DNA of 64,000 bases from Anderseniella sp. (GTDB taxonomy: Bacteria; Pseudomonadota; Alphaproteobacteria; Rhizobiales; Aestuariivirgaceae): positions 124,001 to 188,000 of the forward strand of contig JANQOK010000015.1 in assembly GCA_028289645.1 (NCBI GenBank), read 5' to 3'. The translations under genes and the position numbers were made by a program. Positions 53,149 to 62,143 of the stretch are shown piece after piece. Positions within the stretch are counted from its first letter, which is position 1. Every line of letters begins with the position of its first letter. The notes beneath the pieces were generated by a model, which had not been told where the DNA came from, ran no database searches, and saw only the letters and a program-made list of their open reading frames with translations.

Positions 53149-53901
53149 ATGAGACTTGCAGGCAGGAAAGCCCTGATAACGGGAGCGGCCAGAGGCATCG
53201 GCCTGGGTTGCGCCAAACTCATGGCGGAACACGGTTGCGATGTGGTGATCACCGACATTGAAATTGACGAGGCGAACCGGGCAGCAAGCCAGGTTTCCAG
53301 CCATCCGGCCATCGAGCTTGACGTTACGAGCGGGCCGGCATGGGAAGCGGCAATCGAACATGCCGGCGACCTGATGAACGGCATCAATGTGCTCATCAAC
53401 AATGCCGGCATAATCATACCGGGCACAGTCGAGAACCTGGACGAGGCCGGGTGGGACCGCACCATGGACGTGGATCTGAAGTCCGTCTATCTGGGCTGCC
53501 GCGCGGCACTGCCTGTTCTGGCACGCAGCGCGCCGGCATCCATCGTCAACATCGCGTCGATCTCTTCGATGATCGCAAGTCCGAATTTCGCTGCCTACAA
53601 TGCCGCCAAGGCCGGCGTGCACATGCTGACAAAGTCAGTGGCCCTGCACGCGGCACGTACATATTCAGACGTAAGGTGCAATTCTATACATCCTGCCTTC
53701 GTCGATACCGATATGGTTGATCAGGTGACCAGGTCTGACGACCGGGAAGTCAACACGCGCAAGCTGGCCCGACAAATTCCGCTGGGTCGCATTGCAACTG
53801 TTGAAGATGTGGCATGGGCTGTGGTTTACTTGGCCAGCAACGAGTCGTCATTCATGACAGGGTCTGAATTGAAACTGGACGGTGGTGTGTCCGCAATGTA
53901 G
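53149..53901 (+). CDS. Short-chain dehydrogenase/reductase
   Basis: 250 residues from the ATG at 53149 (ctggag nine bases upstream): ALITGAARGIGLGCAKL (residues 8-24), VLINNAGIIIPG (N-N-A-G), NIASISSMIASPN with catalytic Ser, Y-x-x-x-K in AYNAAKAG, and GSELKLDGGVSAM at the C terminus. Substrate unknown. An in-frame start at 53098 is less likely. Separate from the SDR at 49916 and only distantly alike. Confidence 0.9.
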   Translation: MRLAGRKALITGAARGIGLGCAKLMAEHGCDVVITDIEIDEANRAASQVSSHPAIELDVTSGPAWEAAIEHAGDLMNGINVLINNAGIIIPGTVENLDEAGWDRTMDVDLKSVYLGCRAALPVLARSAPASIVNIASISSMIASPNFAAYNAAKAGVHMLTKSVALHAARTYSDVRCNSIHPAFVDTDMVDQVTRSDDREVNTRKLARQIPLGRIATVEDVAWAVVYLASNESSFMTGSELKLDGGVSAM

Positions 53902-53955
53902 TCCGGCTGGACCAGTTCGCTTTGCTTTGAGACGGGACCACGCCGTAAAGGAAAA

Positions 53956-54684
53956 ATGAAAAAACGTATCGTCATAGTGCTGCATCAGGAAACCTCGACG
54001 CCGGGACGCGTCGGCATGAAACTGGTACAGAAGGGCTATGAGCTCGATATCCGCCGCCCCGCCCTGGGCGACCCCCTGCCGGATGATGTTGCGGAGTATG
54101 CCGGCGCCGTGATTTTCGGCGGACCGATGAGCGCAAACGACGATTGCGAGCACGACTATATCCGCACCGAAATCGACTGGATTTCAAAACCGCTGGCGAC
54201 CGGCGTGCCTTTCCTGGGCATATGCCTGGGCGGCCAGATGCTGGCCAGAAACCTGGGCGGCAAGGTTTTCGGGTTTCCAGATGACCGGGCGGAGATCGGC
54301 TATTACGACATTTCAGCCACCGCCGAAGGTGGCACCTACGGGCCTTGGCCGCAGAAGGTGTACCAGTGGCACCGCGAAGGCTTTGAGCTGGTGGACGGAG
54401 CGGTTTGCCTTGCCACGTCACAGGGCGACTTTCCAGATCAGGCCTTCCGCTACGGCGACACCGCATATGCCATTCAGTTCCACCCGGAAGTCACTCACAA
54501 GATGATGAACCGCTGGCTGGTCAAGGCCGAGGAGAGATTGAAGCTGCCAGGTGCCCGGCCGCGCGAGACCCATTTCAGCGACCGCTTCGTCCACGACCCG
54601 TCGGTGGATTGCTGGCTCGACAGGTTCCTCGACAGCTGGCTGGCAAGCGCACAGACGCCTGTGTCGGTGCTGGCTGCCGAATAG
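53956..54684 (+). CDS. Class I glutamine amidotransferase (GMP synthase glutaminase-like)
   Basis: 242 residues with a complete triad: nucleophile C90 in FLGICLGGQML, H176 and E178 in IQFHPEVTHKM. No synthetase domain is fused, so it resembles stand-alone GATase1 proteins that hydrolyse gamma-glutamyl amides (PuuD-like) or deglutamylate small molecules. With the peptide uptake and catabolic genes upstream, an amide-hydrolase role is plausible. Confidence 0.85.
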   Translation: MKKRIVIVLHQETSTPGRVGMKLVQKGYELDIRRPALGDPLPDDVAEYAGAVIFGGPMSANDDCEHDYIRTEIDWISKPLATGVPFLGICLGGQMLARNLGGKVFGFPDDRAEIGYYDISATAEGGTYGPWPQKVYQWHREGFELVDGAVCLATSQGDFPDQAFRYGDTAYAIQFHPEVTHKMMNRWLVKAEERLKLPGARPRETHFSDRFVHDPSVDCWLDRFLDSWLASAQTPVSVLAAE

Positions 54685-54946
54685 CTCAGATTCCACTCTT
54701 GTTGTACCGTCTGAGCGGTGCTTGCGCCCGCCAGTTGTTGCATTTTGCAAAGCCGGCCTGTGCAATCTGCAACCCTGCATTGGTCCCATTACCGGCCCAA
54801 ATGCTCCATATTGCGGTCTTATAGCTCACCCATACTACATTTAGCTGAGTGCCGGTTTGGCATGATGATTGCGTTGCCCCCGTCAGCGTTGAGATCATTG
54901 TATAGCGTACTCAACCAGATTGCACAGGAAGCGGAAGTGCCTGAAT

Positions 54947-56884
54947 TCAGGCCTTCCGCTTTTTGCTTGCACCCTGCCCGGTTGCGGGCGGCTTCAGGCC
55001 GACAGGCGTAAACACCTGCACCGGATTTGCAAAGCCGGACAGTTCAATCTTGCCGACCGGCTCAATGCCGTCGACATGGCGCTGGGCAAAGCCGGGGCCC
55101 AGCAGCACCGGGCAACCGGTCGCCTTGGTCGCCGATTCCAGCCGCGCCGACATGTTCACGCTGGAGCCGATCGCGGTGTAGTCGAACCGGATGTCCGAGC
55201 CGAAGTTGCCAACCGAGCAGACACCTGTCTCGATCCCGGCCCCCACCCGTATCGGCGGCTTACCGTCTTTCTCGCGCTGGACATTTTCCGTCTCCAGTGA
55301 CGCCCGGATGGCCAGCACAGCATTCAGGGCCCGGTCGGTGTGATCGGCCTGGTCCACCGGGGCATTCCAGAACGCCAGGATCGCGTCTCCCATGAACTTG
55401 TCGATGGTGCCGTCGCGCTTGAAGATTTCCTGGCTGGCCAGCGTCAGGAACCGGTTCACGGTCGCGTTTATCTCATCGGCCGGCAGGCTTTCGCTGCTGG
55501 AGGTAAAACCGCGCATGTCCATCATCAGCACGGTGATTTCACGCTTCTCTGCACTGGTGGTCAGATCACGCCGGGTTTCGCTCAGCATGGCGACAACGTT
55601 CGGTGACAGGTATTGCGAGAACTGCCGCGACAATTGCCGGCGGCGGGCGTCGGACTCGCGAAACAGGCTGTAGACCTCCGCCAGTGCAACTGCCGTCAGG
55701 CCGACCGCAGGCTGGACCGGTTCATATAGCTGGGCCGTTTGCAGGTAAGCCGTATAACCTGCCAGCAACGGCGCCAGGCACAGTGCCAACCCGGCCGCCA
55801 GCAGCAGCCAGAGGCGATTGGCAAAGAAGTACGACGCCGCCAATAGCAGCAGGGCCGAGATCAGAAACCATAGCCGTTCGACCGTCTTGGCATCGCCCGG
55901 TTCAGACAGGAACTTGCCGTCCATGAGCTGGTTGGCCAGAACCGCGTGGATCTCCGCTCCGGACCGAGCCGCCACCGTGGGCGTGGTGTGAAACTTGTCC
56001 ACGCCGAGCGCGTTCACTGACAGGATGGCGATCTTGCCCTTGAGCACGTCACCTGCCTTGCCGGCCATGACATCGAGCGCCGACACCCGCGGGATTGCCG
56101 CAGCCTGTTCCCACAGCCACACCGCACCGCCGTTTGACAGCGGGATGATTGTGTCACCCAGCTTCAGCGCTTCGAATCCGGACGGACGAACCCGCAGGGC
56201 ATATCCGGTGCCTGCCCTGTAGGCCCGGGCCAGCTCCAGGCTGAAGGCGGGCCACAGCGACAGCTGATCGGACGACTTTGCCGCCCACACCAGCGGAACC
56301 GTGCGCACGACACCATCACTGTCCGAAACCGACCGGACAATGCCCAGACCGGCAGCACCTGCGCGGATGGTTGCAGTCGAGGCGATGATCCCCGGTTGCC
56401 AAGGCAGCGCTTCCGCATTGCCATTGCCGACAACTGCCCAGCCGATGCTGGTCTGTGGTATTTTCGATCCCGGAAAATCGCCGATGCTGGTGGCAAGGAT
56501 GGTCGGCGACGATGCGATGGTCCTGGCCAGCAGATCGTCGCGTGCAGCACCGCCGGGGCTTTCATCCGGCTCCGAAAACAGCACGTCGATACCAAGAACC
56601 GAGACGCCGGACGAGTGTATCGAAGCAATCAGGTCGGCAATGCGGTTTCGTGGCCACGGCCAGCGGCCCTCGACGCCTATGGTTTCGTCGTCCACACCAA
56701 CGATAACGACGTTGGATGTTGAGTTGGCCCGTGGGCTCAGTTGCTGATAGGCATCGAAGGAATTGCCGCGCAAGTCGTCGAAACTCGCATCAAAAACCAC
56801 ATGCGATGCAATCAGCAGGATAATCAGGCAGACAACGCCGAGCTTGGCGCGCAGTCGGTCATACAGTTTGCCGGCCATTGTCAC
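54947..56884 (-). CDS. CHASE2-domain adenylate/guanylate cyclase
   Basis: 645 residues. An N-terminal membrane helix (LGVVCLIILLIASHVVF) leads into a periplasmic CHASE2 sensor (about 40-330), then three membrane helices (LWFLISALLLLAASYFF, LWLLLAAGLALCLAPLL and the next), and a class III cyclase catalytic domain (about 430-620): VLMMDMRGFTSSSE with the first metal Asp, TIDKFMGDAILAFWNAP with the second Asp, and FDYTAIGSSVNMSARLE with the transition-state Asn/Arg. It makes cAMP (or cGMP) in response to an envelope signal. Last gene of the run with FecR-like and outer-membrane TPR protein. Confidence 0.93.
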   Translation of the reverse strand: MTMAGKLYDRLRAKLGVVCLIILLIASHVVFDASFDDLRGNSFDAYQQLSPRANSTSNVVIVGVDDETIGVEGRWPWPRNRIADLIASIHSSGVSVLGIDVLFSEPDESPGGAARDDLLARTIASSPTILATSIGDFPGSKIPQTSIGWAVVGNGNAEALPWQPGIIASTATIRAGAAGLGIVRSVSDSDGVVRTVPLVWAAKSSDQLSLWPAFSLELARAYRAGTGYALRVRPSGFEALKLGDTIIPLSNGGAVWLWEQAAAIPRVSALDVMAGKAGDVLKGKIAILSVNALGVDKFHTTPTVAARSGAEIHAVLANQLMDGKFLSEPGDAKTVERLWFLISALLLLAASYFFANRLWLLLAAGLALCLAPLLAGYTAYLQTAQLYEPVQPAVGLTAVALAEVYSLFRESDARRRQLSRQFSQYLSPNVVAMLSETRRDLTTSAEKREITVLMMDMRGFTSSSESLPADEINATVNRFLTLASQEIFKRDGTIDKFMGDAILAFWNAPVDQADHTDRALNAVLAIRASLETENVQREKDGKPPIRVGAGIETGVCSVGNFGSDIRFDYTAIGSSVNMSARLESATKATGCPVLLGPGFAQRHVDGIEPVGKIELSGFANPVQVFTPVGLKPPATGQGASKKRKA

Positions 56885-56923
56885 AGCTGGACAAGCCTGA
56901 CGCGAACGCGGTCACGCAATTTT

Positions 56924-57739
56924 CTAGCAATTGTCACAACTGCTAAAGTCGTAATCGTCACCTTCTGGCCCGGTGCGGATGATCGGGCCAATACCACCGG
57001 GATCACGTCCCGTGGTGCCGGGGGTCGGCAACTGACCGTTCTGGCTCTGACACGCCGGTATCAGGCTGGCGCCGGGTCCGGCACATCCGGCATCGACCTC
57101 GATGCCGGGGCCCTTGTTGCCGGGCGCATTGGTGCCGGCAATGCGGGCCGGGCTGTCTAGAATGTCGAGGGTGTTTTGAAGCTTCACCACGCTGATTGAA
57201 CCACCATTGGAAACACAGGCAAACCCGGGCTTGGTGATAACCCGGACTTCGTTTTGGGTGGTGCAAGTCAACTTGCCGGCCCGCAGAATGCCGGTTGTCT
57301 CGCCGCCATTGACTTCGGTATCCACAATGCCGCCGCGCACGCCGAGGATGACATGCGGCGTGGTAATTTTCATCTCGCCTTTTTTCGACACCTGGCCGCC
57401 GAAAAATCTGGACACTCCGCGGTCCATGCTGATGCCGAAATTGCCGTTGCTGCCGGGGCTGTACACGAACTCGTCGATGGTCAGGCGCGAGTTCGGTCCC
57501 AGTTTCACGCTCGACTGGTCCTTGAACACAATCAGCCCGAGGCCGGTTGCATTGCTGCGCAGACGGTCACCAAGCGATACGCCGGCGCCGACACCGATAA
57601 CACCGGTACCGGCCTTCCTGACCTGGGTCTGCACGGCCGTCATCTTGCCGACTGATTCGGCGAAAGCGCTTACCGGCGTTACCACGCTGAGCAATCCGGC
57701 GCAGGCGAGGCTTGCGATTACACGTGTCTTGTTTCTCAT
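56924..57739 (-). CDS. Exported FecR-domain protein
   Basis: 271 residues. Signal peptide MRNKTRVIASLACAGLLSVVTPVSAFA, then a FecR domain of about 130 residues (LGDRLRSNATGLGLIVFKDQSSVKLGPNSRLTIDEFVY... KITTPHVILGVRGGIVDTEV). The rest is Gly/Pro/Asp-rich with Cys pairs near the end (CAGPG, ACQSQ, SSCDNC). FecR-type domains transmit envelope signals to partners. Nineteen bases downstream of the TPR barrel gene and 39 bases upstream of the cyclase gene, so it likely couples the outer-membrane protein to the CHASE2 cyclase. Confidence 0.88.
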   Translation of the reverse strand: MRNKTRVIASLACAGLLSVVTPVSAFAESVGKMTAVQTQVRKAGTGVIGVGAGVSLGDRLRSNATGLGLIVFKDQSSVKLGPNSRLTIDEFVYSPGSNGNFGISMDRGVSRFFGGQVSKKGEMKITTPHVILGVRGGIVDTEVNGGETTGILRAGKLTCTTQNEVRVITKPGFACVSNGGSISVVKLQNTLDILDSPARIAGTNAPGNKGPGIEVDAGCAGPGASLIPACQSQNGQLPTPGTTGRDPGGIGPIIRTGPEGDDYDFSSCDNC

Positions 57740-57758
57740 TTCATCGGCCTTTTTGGCG

Positions 57759-59078
57759 TTAGAAGCTTTTCGTGAAGCTCAGGCTCAGAGTATGCGACAT
57801 GGATCCGGGATCGAAGAACGCAAACGGCGGCAGATCATAGTCGCTCTCGCGCACCGAGTATCCCAGATTTATCCTGTTATAGCCGTCCAGGTGGAAGGCG
57901 TGATCCCAGCTTGCCCGCCAGTAGGTGCCGGTTCCCGCAGTTGCAAACGCCGGGTTGAAGGCACCGTCCTTGGTCCTGAAATCGCCGATTGCCCCGGCAA
58001 CCTGGTGTGTCCACAGTGCGCCGAACATCCGGTACGGCAGTACGCCGGCATAGTTCAGTTCAATCTCGCGTTGCCGGTTGACCGTGGTGCCGCCATCGGT
58101 GAACTCGCGCTGATAGCGCGCCGCCATGCCAACTGTATGCTCCGCCGTCAGCCGCCTGCTGGCGCCGACTTCCGCGCCGAACCGGTGATTTGCACTCAGG
58201 TTTGTCGACTGTTCCAGGTTGGCATAGGAGACGTCGCCGTAAAACGAGGTATCGACGGACGGCTGCACGATCGCGCGAACCGACGAGCCCAGTGCGACTT
58301 CGGAGACACTGGGGTTGTAGGTCCTGAACTGCCCAAATGCAGTAAACTGGATTCGCATCGCATCCAGCTCCACCACCGGCACACCCTTGTCCAGCGTAAC
58401 AGCGATGCGGCCGCGATGATGCGCATAGATACCGCCGATCCCGTCAAACTCGAAAATCGGGGTGAACGGGTCGTTGCCGCCCTGGTTGATATCCTCGTAG
58501 CGGCGTTCCACCAGCCCGGATGCCGATATCACCAGCACGTCATCCAGCGGTGTATCCAGATCTATCTTCAGAGCCGTGTTAACGGCAGCGAACGGGTTCC
58601 AGTCCTGGCGGTCTTTCCACTCGTTATTGGAGTCTTCGACGTCGAGCCACTTGGAGCGAATACCGACGGTCATGTCGAGCACCCATTCAAACCCGTTCAG
58701 CGCACCGTTAACCTTGGCAGCCAGTTCCTCGGCCTGCTTGGTTTCTTCAGGCGTCAGATCGCCAACTGACAGCGCAACCTCAAGGTTGCGCGCGGCAAGC
58801 TCCCACGATCCGGTATTTGCGTAAACGCTGGCCAGGTTAAGCCGTGCCCTGGCATCGCGCGGGTATTTGACCAGATGCTGTTCCAGCGTCGAGATGGCCT
58901 GGTCGTACTGGCCGACTTCGACCGCCTTCGAAACAAACCGGCCAAGAACGCCGACATCTTCCGGCGAATCATATCTTTCCTGGAAAACATCTTCGAACTC
59001 GCCCGCCGCCGCCGCGGAAAATCCAGCGCTGGCAAACGCCAGCATCATCGCGGCAATTGATATCGATGTCTTGAACAT
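57759..59078 (-). CDS. Exported TPR protein with outer-membrane beta-barrel
   Basis: 439 residues from the ATG at 59078. Signal peptide (MFKTSISIAAMMLAFASAGFSAAAA), three short TPR-like helices (VGQYDQAISTLEQHLVKYPRDARARLNLASVYANTGSW) and, from about residue 150, strand-rich sequence with alternating aromatic residues ending in LSLSFTKSF, a C-terminal aromatic as needed for outer-membrane insertion. First gene of the three-gene run with FecR and CHASE2-cyclase; receptor or channel in a signalling unit is the inference. Confidence 0.8.
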   Translation of the reverse strand: MFKTSISIAAMMLAFASAGFSAAAAGEFEDVFQERYDSPEDVGVLGRFVSKAVEVGQYDQAISTLEQHLVKYPRDARARLNLASVYANTGSWELAARNLEVALSVGDLTPEETKQAEELAAKVNGALNGFEWVLDMTVGIRSKWLDVEDSNNEWKDRQDWNPFAAVNTALKIDLDTPLDDVLVISASGLVERRYEDINQGGNDPFTPIFEFDGIGGIYAHHRGRIAVTLDKGVPVVELDAMRIQFTAFGQFRTYNPSVSEVALGSSVRAIVQPSVDTSFYGDVSYANLEQSTNLSANHRFGAEVGASRRLTAEHTVGMAARYQREFTDGGTTVNRQREIELNYAGVLPYRMFGALWTHQVAGAIGDFRTKDGAFNPAFATAGTGTYWRASWDHAFHLDGYNRINLGYSVRESDYDLPPFAFFDPGSMSHTLSLSFTKSF

Positions 59079-59332
59079 GGCAATCCGGCCCAGCACGTTA
59101 AATGTCAATTCGTGAGCGACGAATCCTTACCATGTCGTCACGTTAGTTTAAAGTCAGTGTAAGACGATTCTCAAAAAGTGTTGCAATTCGGCCACACCAT
59201 TCCGATTTACCGGTTTGGTCTTAAAAAACACCCCTAACGCCCTTAAAAACCACTGCAAGCGCCATTGCTTGCGCAATTCGAACGCCCCGGCTAAACCATG
59301 CAATTGAAGTTTGCATCAACAAGGCTCGCATC

Positions 59333-59611
59333 ATGCTTTCTCTCCTCTGGCTGTTTGATCAGGTCGTCTACATAATATTCTGGATCATCATCATCATGGT
59401 GGTGATGAGCTGGCTGATCGCTTTCAACGTCCTGAACAATTCAAACAACATCGTACGGCAGATCAACTATACCCTGCACCGCCTTACCGAACCCTTGCTG
59501 GCGCCGATCAGGCGCTTCATGCCTGATCTTGGCGGTATAGATCTCTCGCCTCTGGTCCTGCTGCTCGGACTTATGTTCCTGCAAAGGTTGCTGCACGAGT
59601 ATCTGGTCTGA
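59333..59611 (+). CDS. YggT-family small membrane protein
   Basis: 92 residues with two membrane helices (VVYIIFWIIIIMVVMSWLIAF and LSPLVLLLGLMFLQRLL) separated by the family segment YTLHRLTEPLLAPIRRFMPD. The family acts in membrane homeostasis and osmotic adaptation. Single gene 120 bases ahead of folD. Confidence 0.92.
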   Translation: MLSLLWLFDQVVYIIFWIIIIMVVMSWLIAFNVLNNSNNIVRQINYTLHRLTEPLLAPIRRFMPDLGGIDLSPLVLLLGLMFLQRLLHEYLV

Positions 59612-59730
59612 ATTTCAGCCGCGTTTGTCGTCATTGGAACCAACCTTGACGCACGCGGAACAGGCCTTGGCGGCCTGCCCGCGCTAAATACTCCGAAAGC
59701 TTCGACCAGACGAAAAGGCATCAGAAACCC

Positions 59731-60615
59731 ATGTGCGCAGCCAAAGTGATTGACGGTAAAAAGTTTGCAGAAGGCCTTCGCGGGCGCATTTCGACGGCTA
59801 TTGCCGGACTGAAATCCGACCATGGCCTGGAGCCGGGGCTGGCCGTCGTGCTGGTCGGCGAAGACCCGGCCAGCCAGGTCTATGTGCGCAACAAGGCGAA
59901 GCAGACCGTCGAAGTCGGCATGAAGTCGGTCGAACACAAGCTCGACGCCGCCACTTCCGAAGCCGACCTGTTGAGTGTGGTCGAAGACCTCAACAACGAC
60001 CCGACCATTCACGGCATCCTGGTGCAGTTGCCGTTGCCGGACCACATCGATGAAAACAAGGTCATCAATTCGATCAGTCCCGACAAGGATGTGGACGGGT
60101 TCCATGTCATCAATGCCGGCCGGCTGGCAACCGGACAGGACTCGCTGGTGCCGTGTACGCCCGTCGGCAGTGTCATGCTGGCGAAGGACGCACTTGGCTC
60201 CCTGTCCGGCCTGGAGGCCGTCGTGATCGGCCGCTCCAACATTGTCGGCAAGCCGGTGGCCCAGCTGCTGCTGCAGGAAAACTGCACCGTGACCATTGCC
60301 CACAGCCGCACCAAGGACCTGCCCGGCGTGGTGCGCCGCGCCGACCTGGTGATTGCCGCTGTCGGCCGGGCTGAAATGGTCAAGGGCGACTGGCTGAAAC
60401 CGGGCGCCTGCGTCATCGATGTCGGCATCAACCGCATTGAGCGCGACGGCAAGAACCGCATTGTCGGCGACTGCGACTATGAGGACTGCGCCAGGGTAGC
60501 CGGATCAATCACACCGGTGCCCGGCGGCGTCGGCCCGATGACCATCGCCTGCCTGCTGCACAACACCGTTCACGCCGCCTGTGCCATCAAGGGCGTCGCT
60601 GTTCCGGAAATGTAG
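59731..60615 (+). CDS. folD: Bifunctional methylenetetrahydrofolate dehydrogenase/cyclohydrolase
   Basis: 294 residues. The catalytic-lysine segment is [17 protein letters not shown] near residue 50, and [20 protein letters not shown] lies near 100. [15 protein letters not shown] (Rossmann NADP site) is near 170 and [16 protein letters not shown] near 275. It interconverts 5,10-methylene-, methenyl- and 10-formyl-tetrahydrofolate in one-carbon metabolism. Confidence 0.97.
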   Translation: MCAAKVIDGKKFAEGLRGRISTAIAGLKSDHGLEPGLAVVLVGEDPASQVYVRNKAKQTVEVGMKSVEHKLDAATSEADLLSVVEDLNNDPTIHGILVQLPLPDHIDENKVINSISPDKDVDGFHVINAGRLATGQDSLVPCTPVGSVMLAKDALGSLSGLEAVVIGRSNIVGKPVAQLLLQENCTVTIAHSRTKDLPGVVRRADLVIAAVGRAEMVKGDWLKPGACVIDVGINRIERDGKNRIVGDCDYEDCARVAGSITPVPGGVGPMTIACLLHNTVHAACAIKGVAVPEM

Positions 60616-60626
60616 GCGGTTGCGGA

Positions 60627-61157
60627 TCAGCCGGCTGCCGCCCGCTCGATGGCCTCGACAATCAGCGTGCGCGCTTCCTCGGCATCTCCCCAGCCGTCGG
60701 TACGCGCCCACTTGCCGGATTCCAGGTCCTTGTAGTGCTGGAAGAAGTGCTCGATCTGCCTGACCTGTATTTCGGGCAGGTCGGTATAGTCGAGCACCTT
60801 GTCGTAGCGCTTGGTGATGCGGCTGACCGGCACTGCGATAATCTTCTCGTCGCCGCCTGCCTCGTCGACCATCTTCATCACACCGACCGGACGCACGGCA
60901 ATCACCGCTCCCGGCACCAGGGTGCGTTGCGAAACCACCAACAGGTCCACCGGATCGCCGTCCTCCGACAGGGTGTGCGGGATGAAGCCGTAATTGCCCG
61001 GATAGCGCATCGATGTATACAGGAACCGGTCGACCACCATGGTGCCGGCGGACTTGTCCATTTCATATTTGATCGGTTCGCCGCCGATCGGCACTTCGAT
61101 GATGACGTTGACTTCTTCCGGCGGATTTGCCCCGATGGATATGGCGTCTATGCGCAT
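60627..61157 (-). CDS. ppa: Inorganic pyrophosphatase
   Basis: 176 residues from the ATG at 61157; the open frame runs 38 codons further but lacks family sequence. Motifs: [41 protein letters not shown] (the metal-binding Asp cluster) and KHYD-type QHYKDLE. Family I cytosolic enzyme that hydrolyses pyrophosphate to drive biosynthesis. Convergent with folD, 11 bases apart. Confidence 0.96.
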   Translation of the reverse strand: MRIDAISIGANPPEEVNVIIEVPIGGEPIKYEMDKSAGTMVVDRFLYTSMRYPGNYGFIPHTLSEDGDPVDLLVVSQRTLVPGAVIAVRPVGVMKMVDEAGGDEKIIAVPVSRITKRYDKVLDYTDLPEIQVRQIEHFFQHYKDLESGKWARTDGWGDAEEARTLIVEAIERAAAG

Positions 61158-61231
61158 TTGATTTCCTTCATATGCGGGTGTGGCGAGATGGCGCCTGGAA
61201 GGCACAACTCTGGTATGGAGACTGTAATAGC

Positions 61232-61822
61232 ATGAGAAAACCGCTCTTGACTGCCTGTACTCTCGTCGCACTTGCTTTGCCGGTCCAGGCCGGCCAGATG
61301 ACCAGCACCTATACCAAGCTGGATTTCAAGAAGACCTGCAAGATTCTGGAGCAATCGGACGAAGGCGGATCGGTCTCCATGCTGTGTGAGGGCTATCAGG
61401 ACTATCCCGTCCACTTCGCCGAGGGCGACCTGCGCCATTCGGTACAGTTCGGCCATGTCGATGCCGGCGAAACCGGCATCTGGCAGAGCTTCACCCAGTG
61501 GAACCGGGTTTCCGACACCATTGAATGGCGTCTGCGCGACGGCATGCCGGTCGCGGCCATCCTGCGCTGGTTCATCGAAAACACCGATGACGCCGGTTCG
61601 GCCGATCCGAAAAGGGTGGGTCAGGTGCTGGTGGTGTCGCGCGTTGCGCAAGAGGCAGGCAGGCAGGCCTGCGTGGTCGCCTATGTCGACGCGCTGGCCA
61701 ACCGTAACGCCAATCAACTGGCCCGCGACCTGGCCGACAGCCTGGCGGCGGACTTCACCTGCGGAACCGACAAGGCCAAGTTCCACGGCACCCGCGGCCG
61801 CCTCTCGGGTGACCCGAGCTAG
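61232..61822 (+). CDS. Exported protein of unknown function
   Basis: 196 residues starting [22 protein letters not shown], a signal peptide with cleavage after QA. The mature part has few Cys (KTCKI, MLCEGY, TCGT), strands ([16 protein letters not shown]) and a C-terminal helical segment ([19 protein letters not shown]). It is common as an uncharacterised periplasmic protein in Hyphomicrobiales. Divergent from ppa, so the intervening 74 bases carry promoters for both. Confidence 0.75.
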   Translation: MRKPLLTACTLVALALPVQAGQMTSTYTKLDFKKTCKILEQSDEGGSVSMLCEGYQDYPVHFAEGDLRHSVQFGHVDAGETGIWQSFTQWNRVSDTIEWRLRDGMPVAAILRWFIENTDDAGSADPKRVGQVLVVSRVAQEAGRQACVVAYVDALANRNANQLARDLADSLAADFTCGTDKAKFHGTRGRLSGDPS

Positions 61823-61834
61823 AGGTTCGGACAA

Positions 61835-62095
61835 CCGTCATTCCAGCGCAGGCTGGAATCCATCTCTGCGCTGGCAACTGTGGCCAACTCGAATTGGACC
61901 CCAGCCTGCGCCGGGGTGACGGTGATGTTGAGTTCCTGGGAGCCACCCAACCGCCTGTCGATTAGTCGCAGTGAATAGTTCAGGCCGAATATTTGAGTCC
62001 CACTCTGTCGTCATTCCCACAAAAGTGGGAATCCAATCCACGCCGGAGACATTAGCCGATCCGTCATTGGATCCCCGTTTTCACGGGGATGACGG
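61835..62095. repeat. Cluster of four short palindromic intergenic repeats
   Basis: Four related palindromes lie between the exported-protein gene and the M3 peptidase gene, all variants of gtcattcc...ggaatcca or its reverse: 61835-61863, 61895-61922 (reverse, tgga-cccc core), 62008-62035 and 62067-62095 (reverse). Each can form a hairpin of eight to ten pairs. The outer motif GTCATTCC/GGAATCC is shared while the stem centres differ, as in mobile REP-like elements of proteobacteria. No gene is present in 61823-62143. Confidence 0.75.
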
Positions 62096-62143
62096 CAATG
62101 GGCGCCGGAGGACGAGCCAAGCTAACCGAATTTGCATTCCGGG

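Noticed and set aside
57207-58769. 520-codon plus-strand frame opposite the FecR and TPR-barrel genes
   Set aside because: It crosses two genuine minus-strand genes that have signal peptides and domain motifs; the frame itself shows none.
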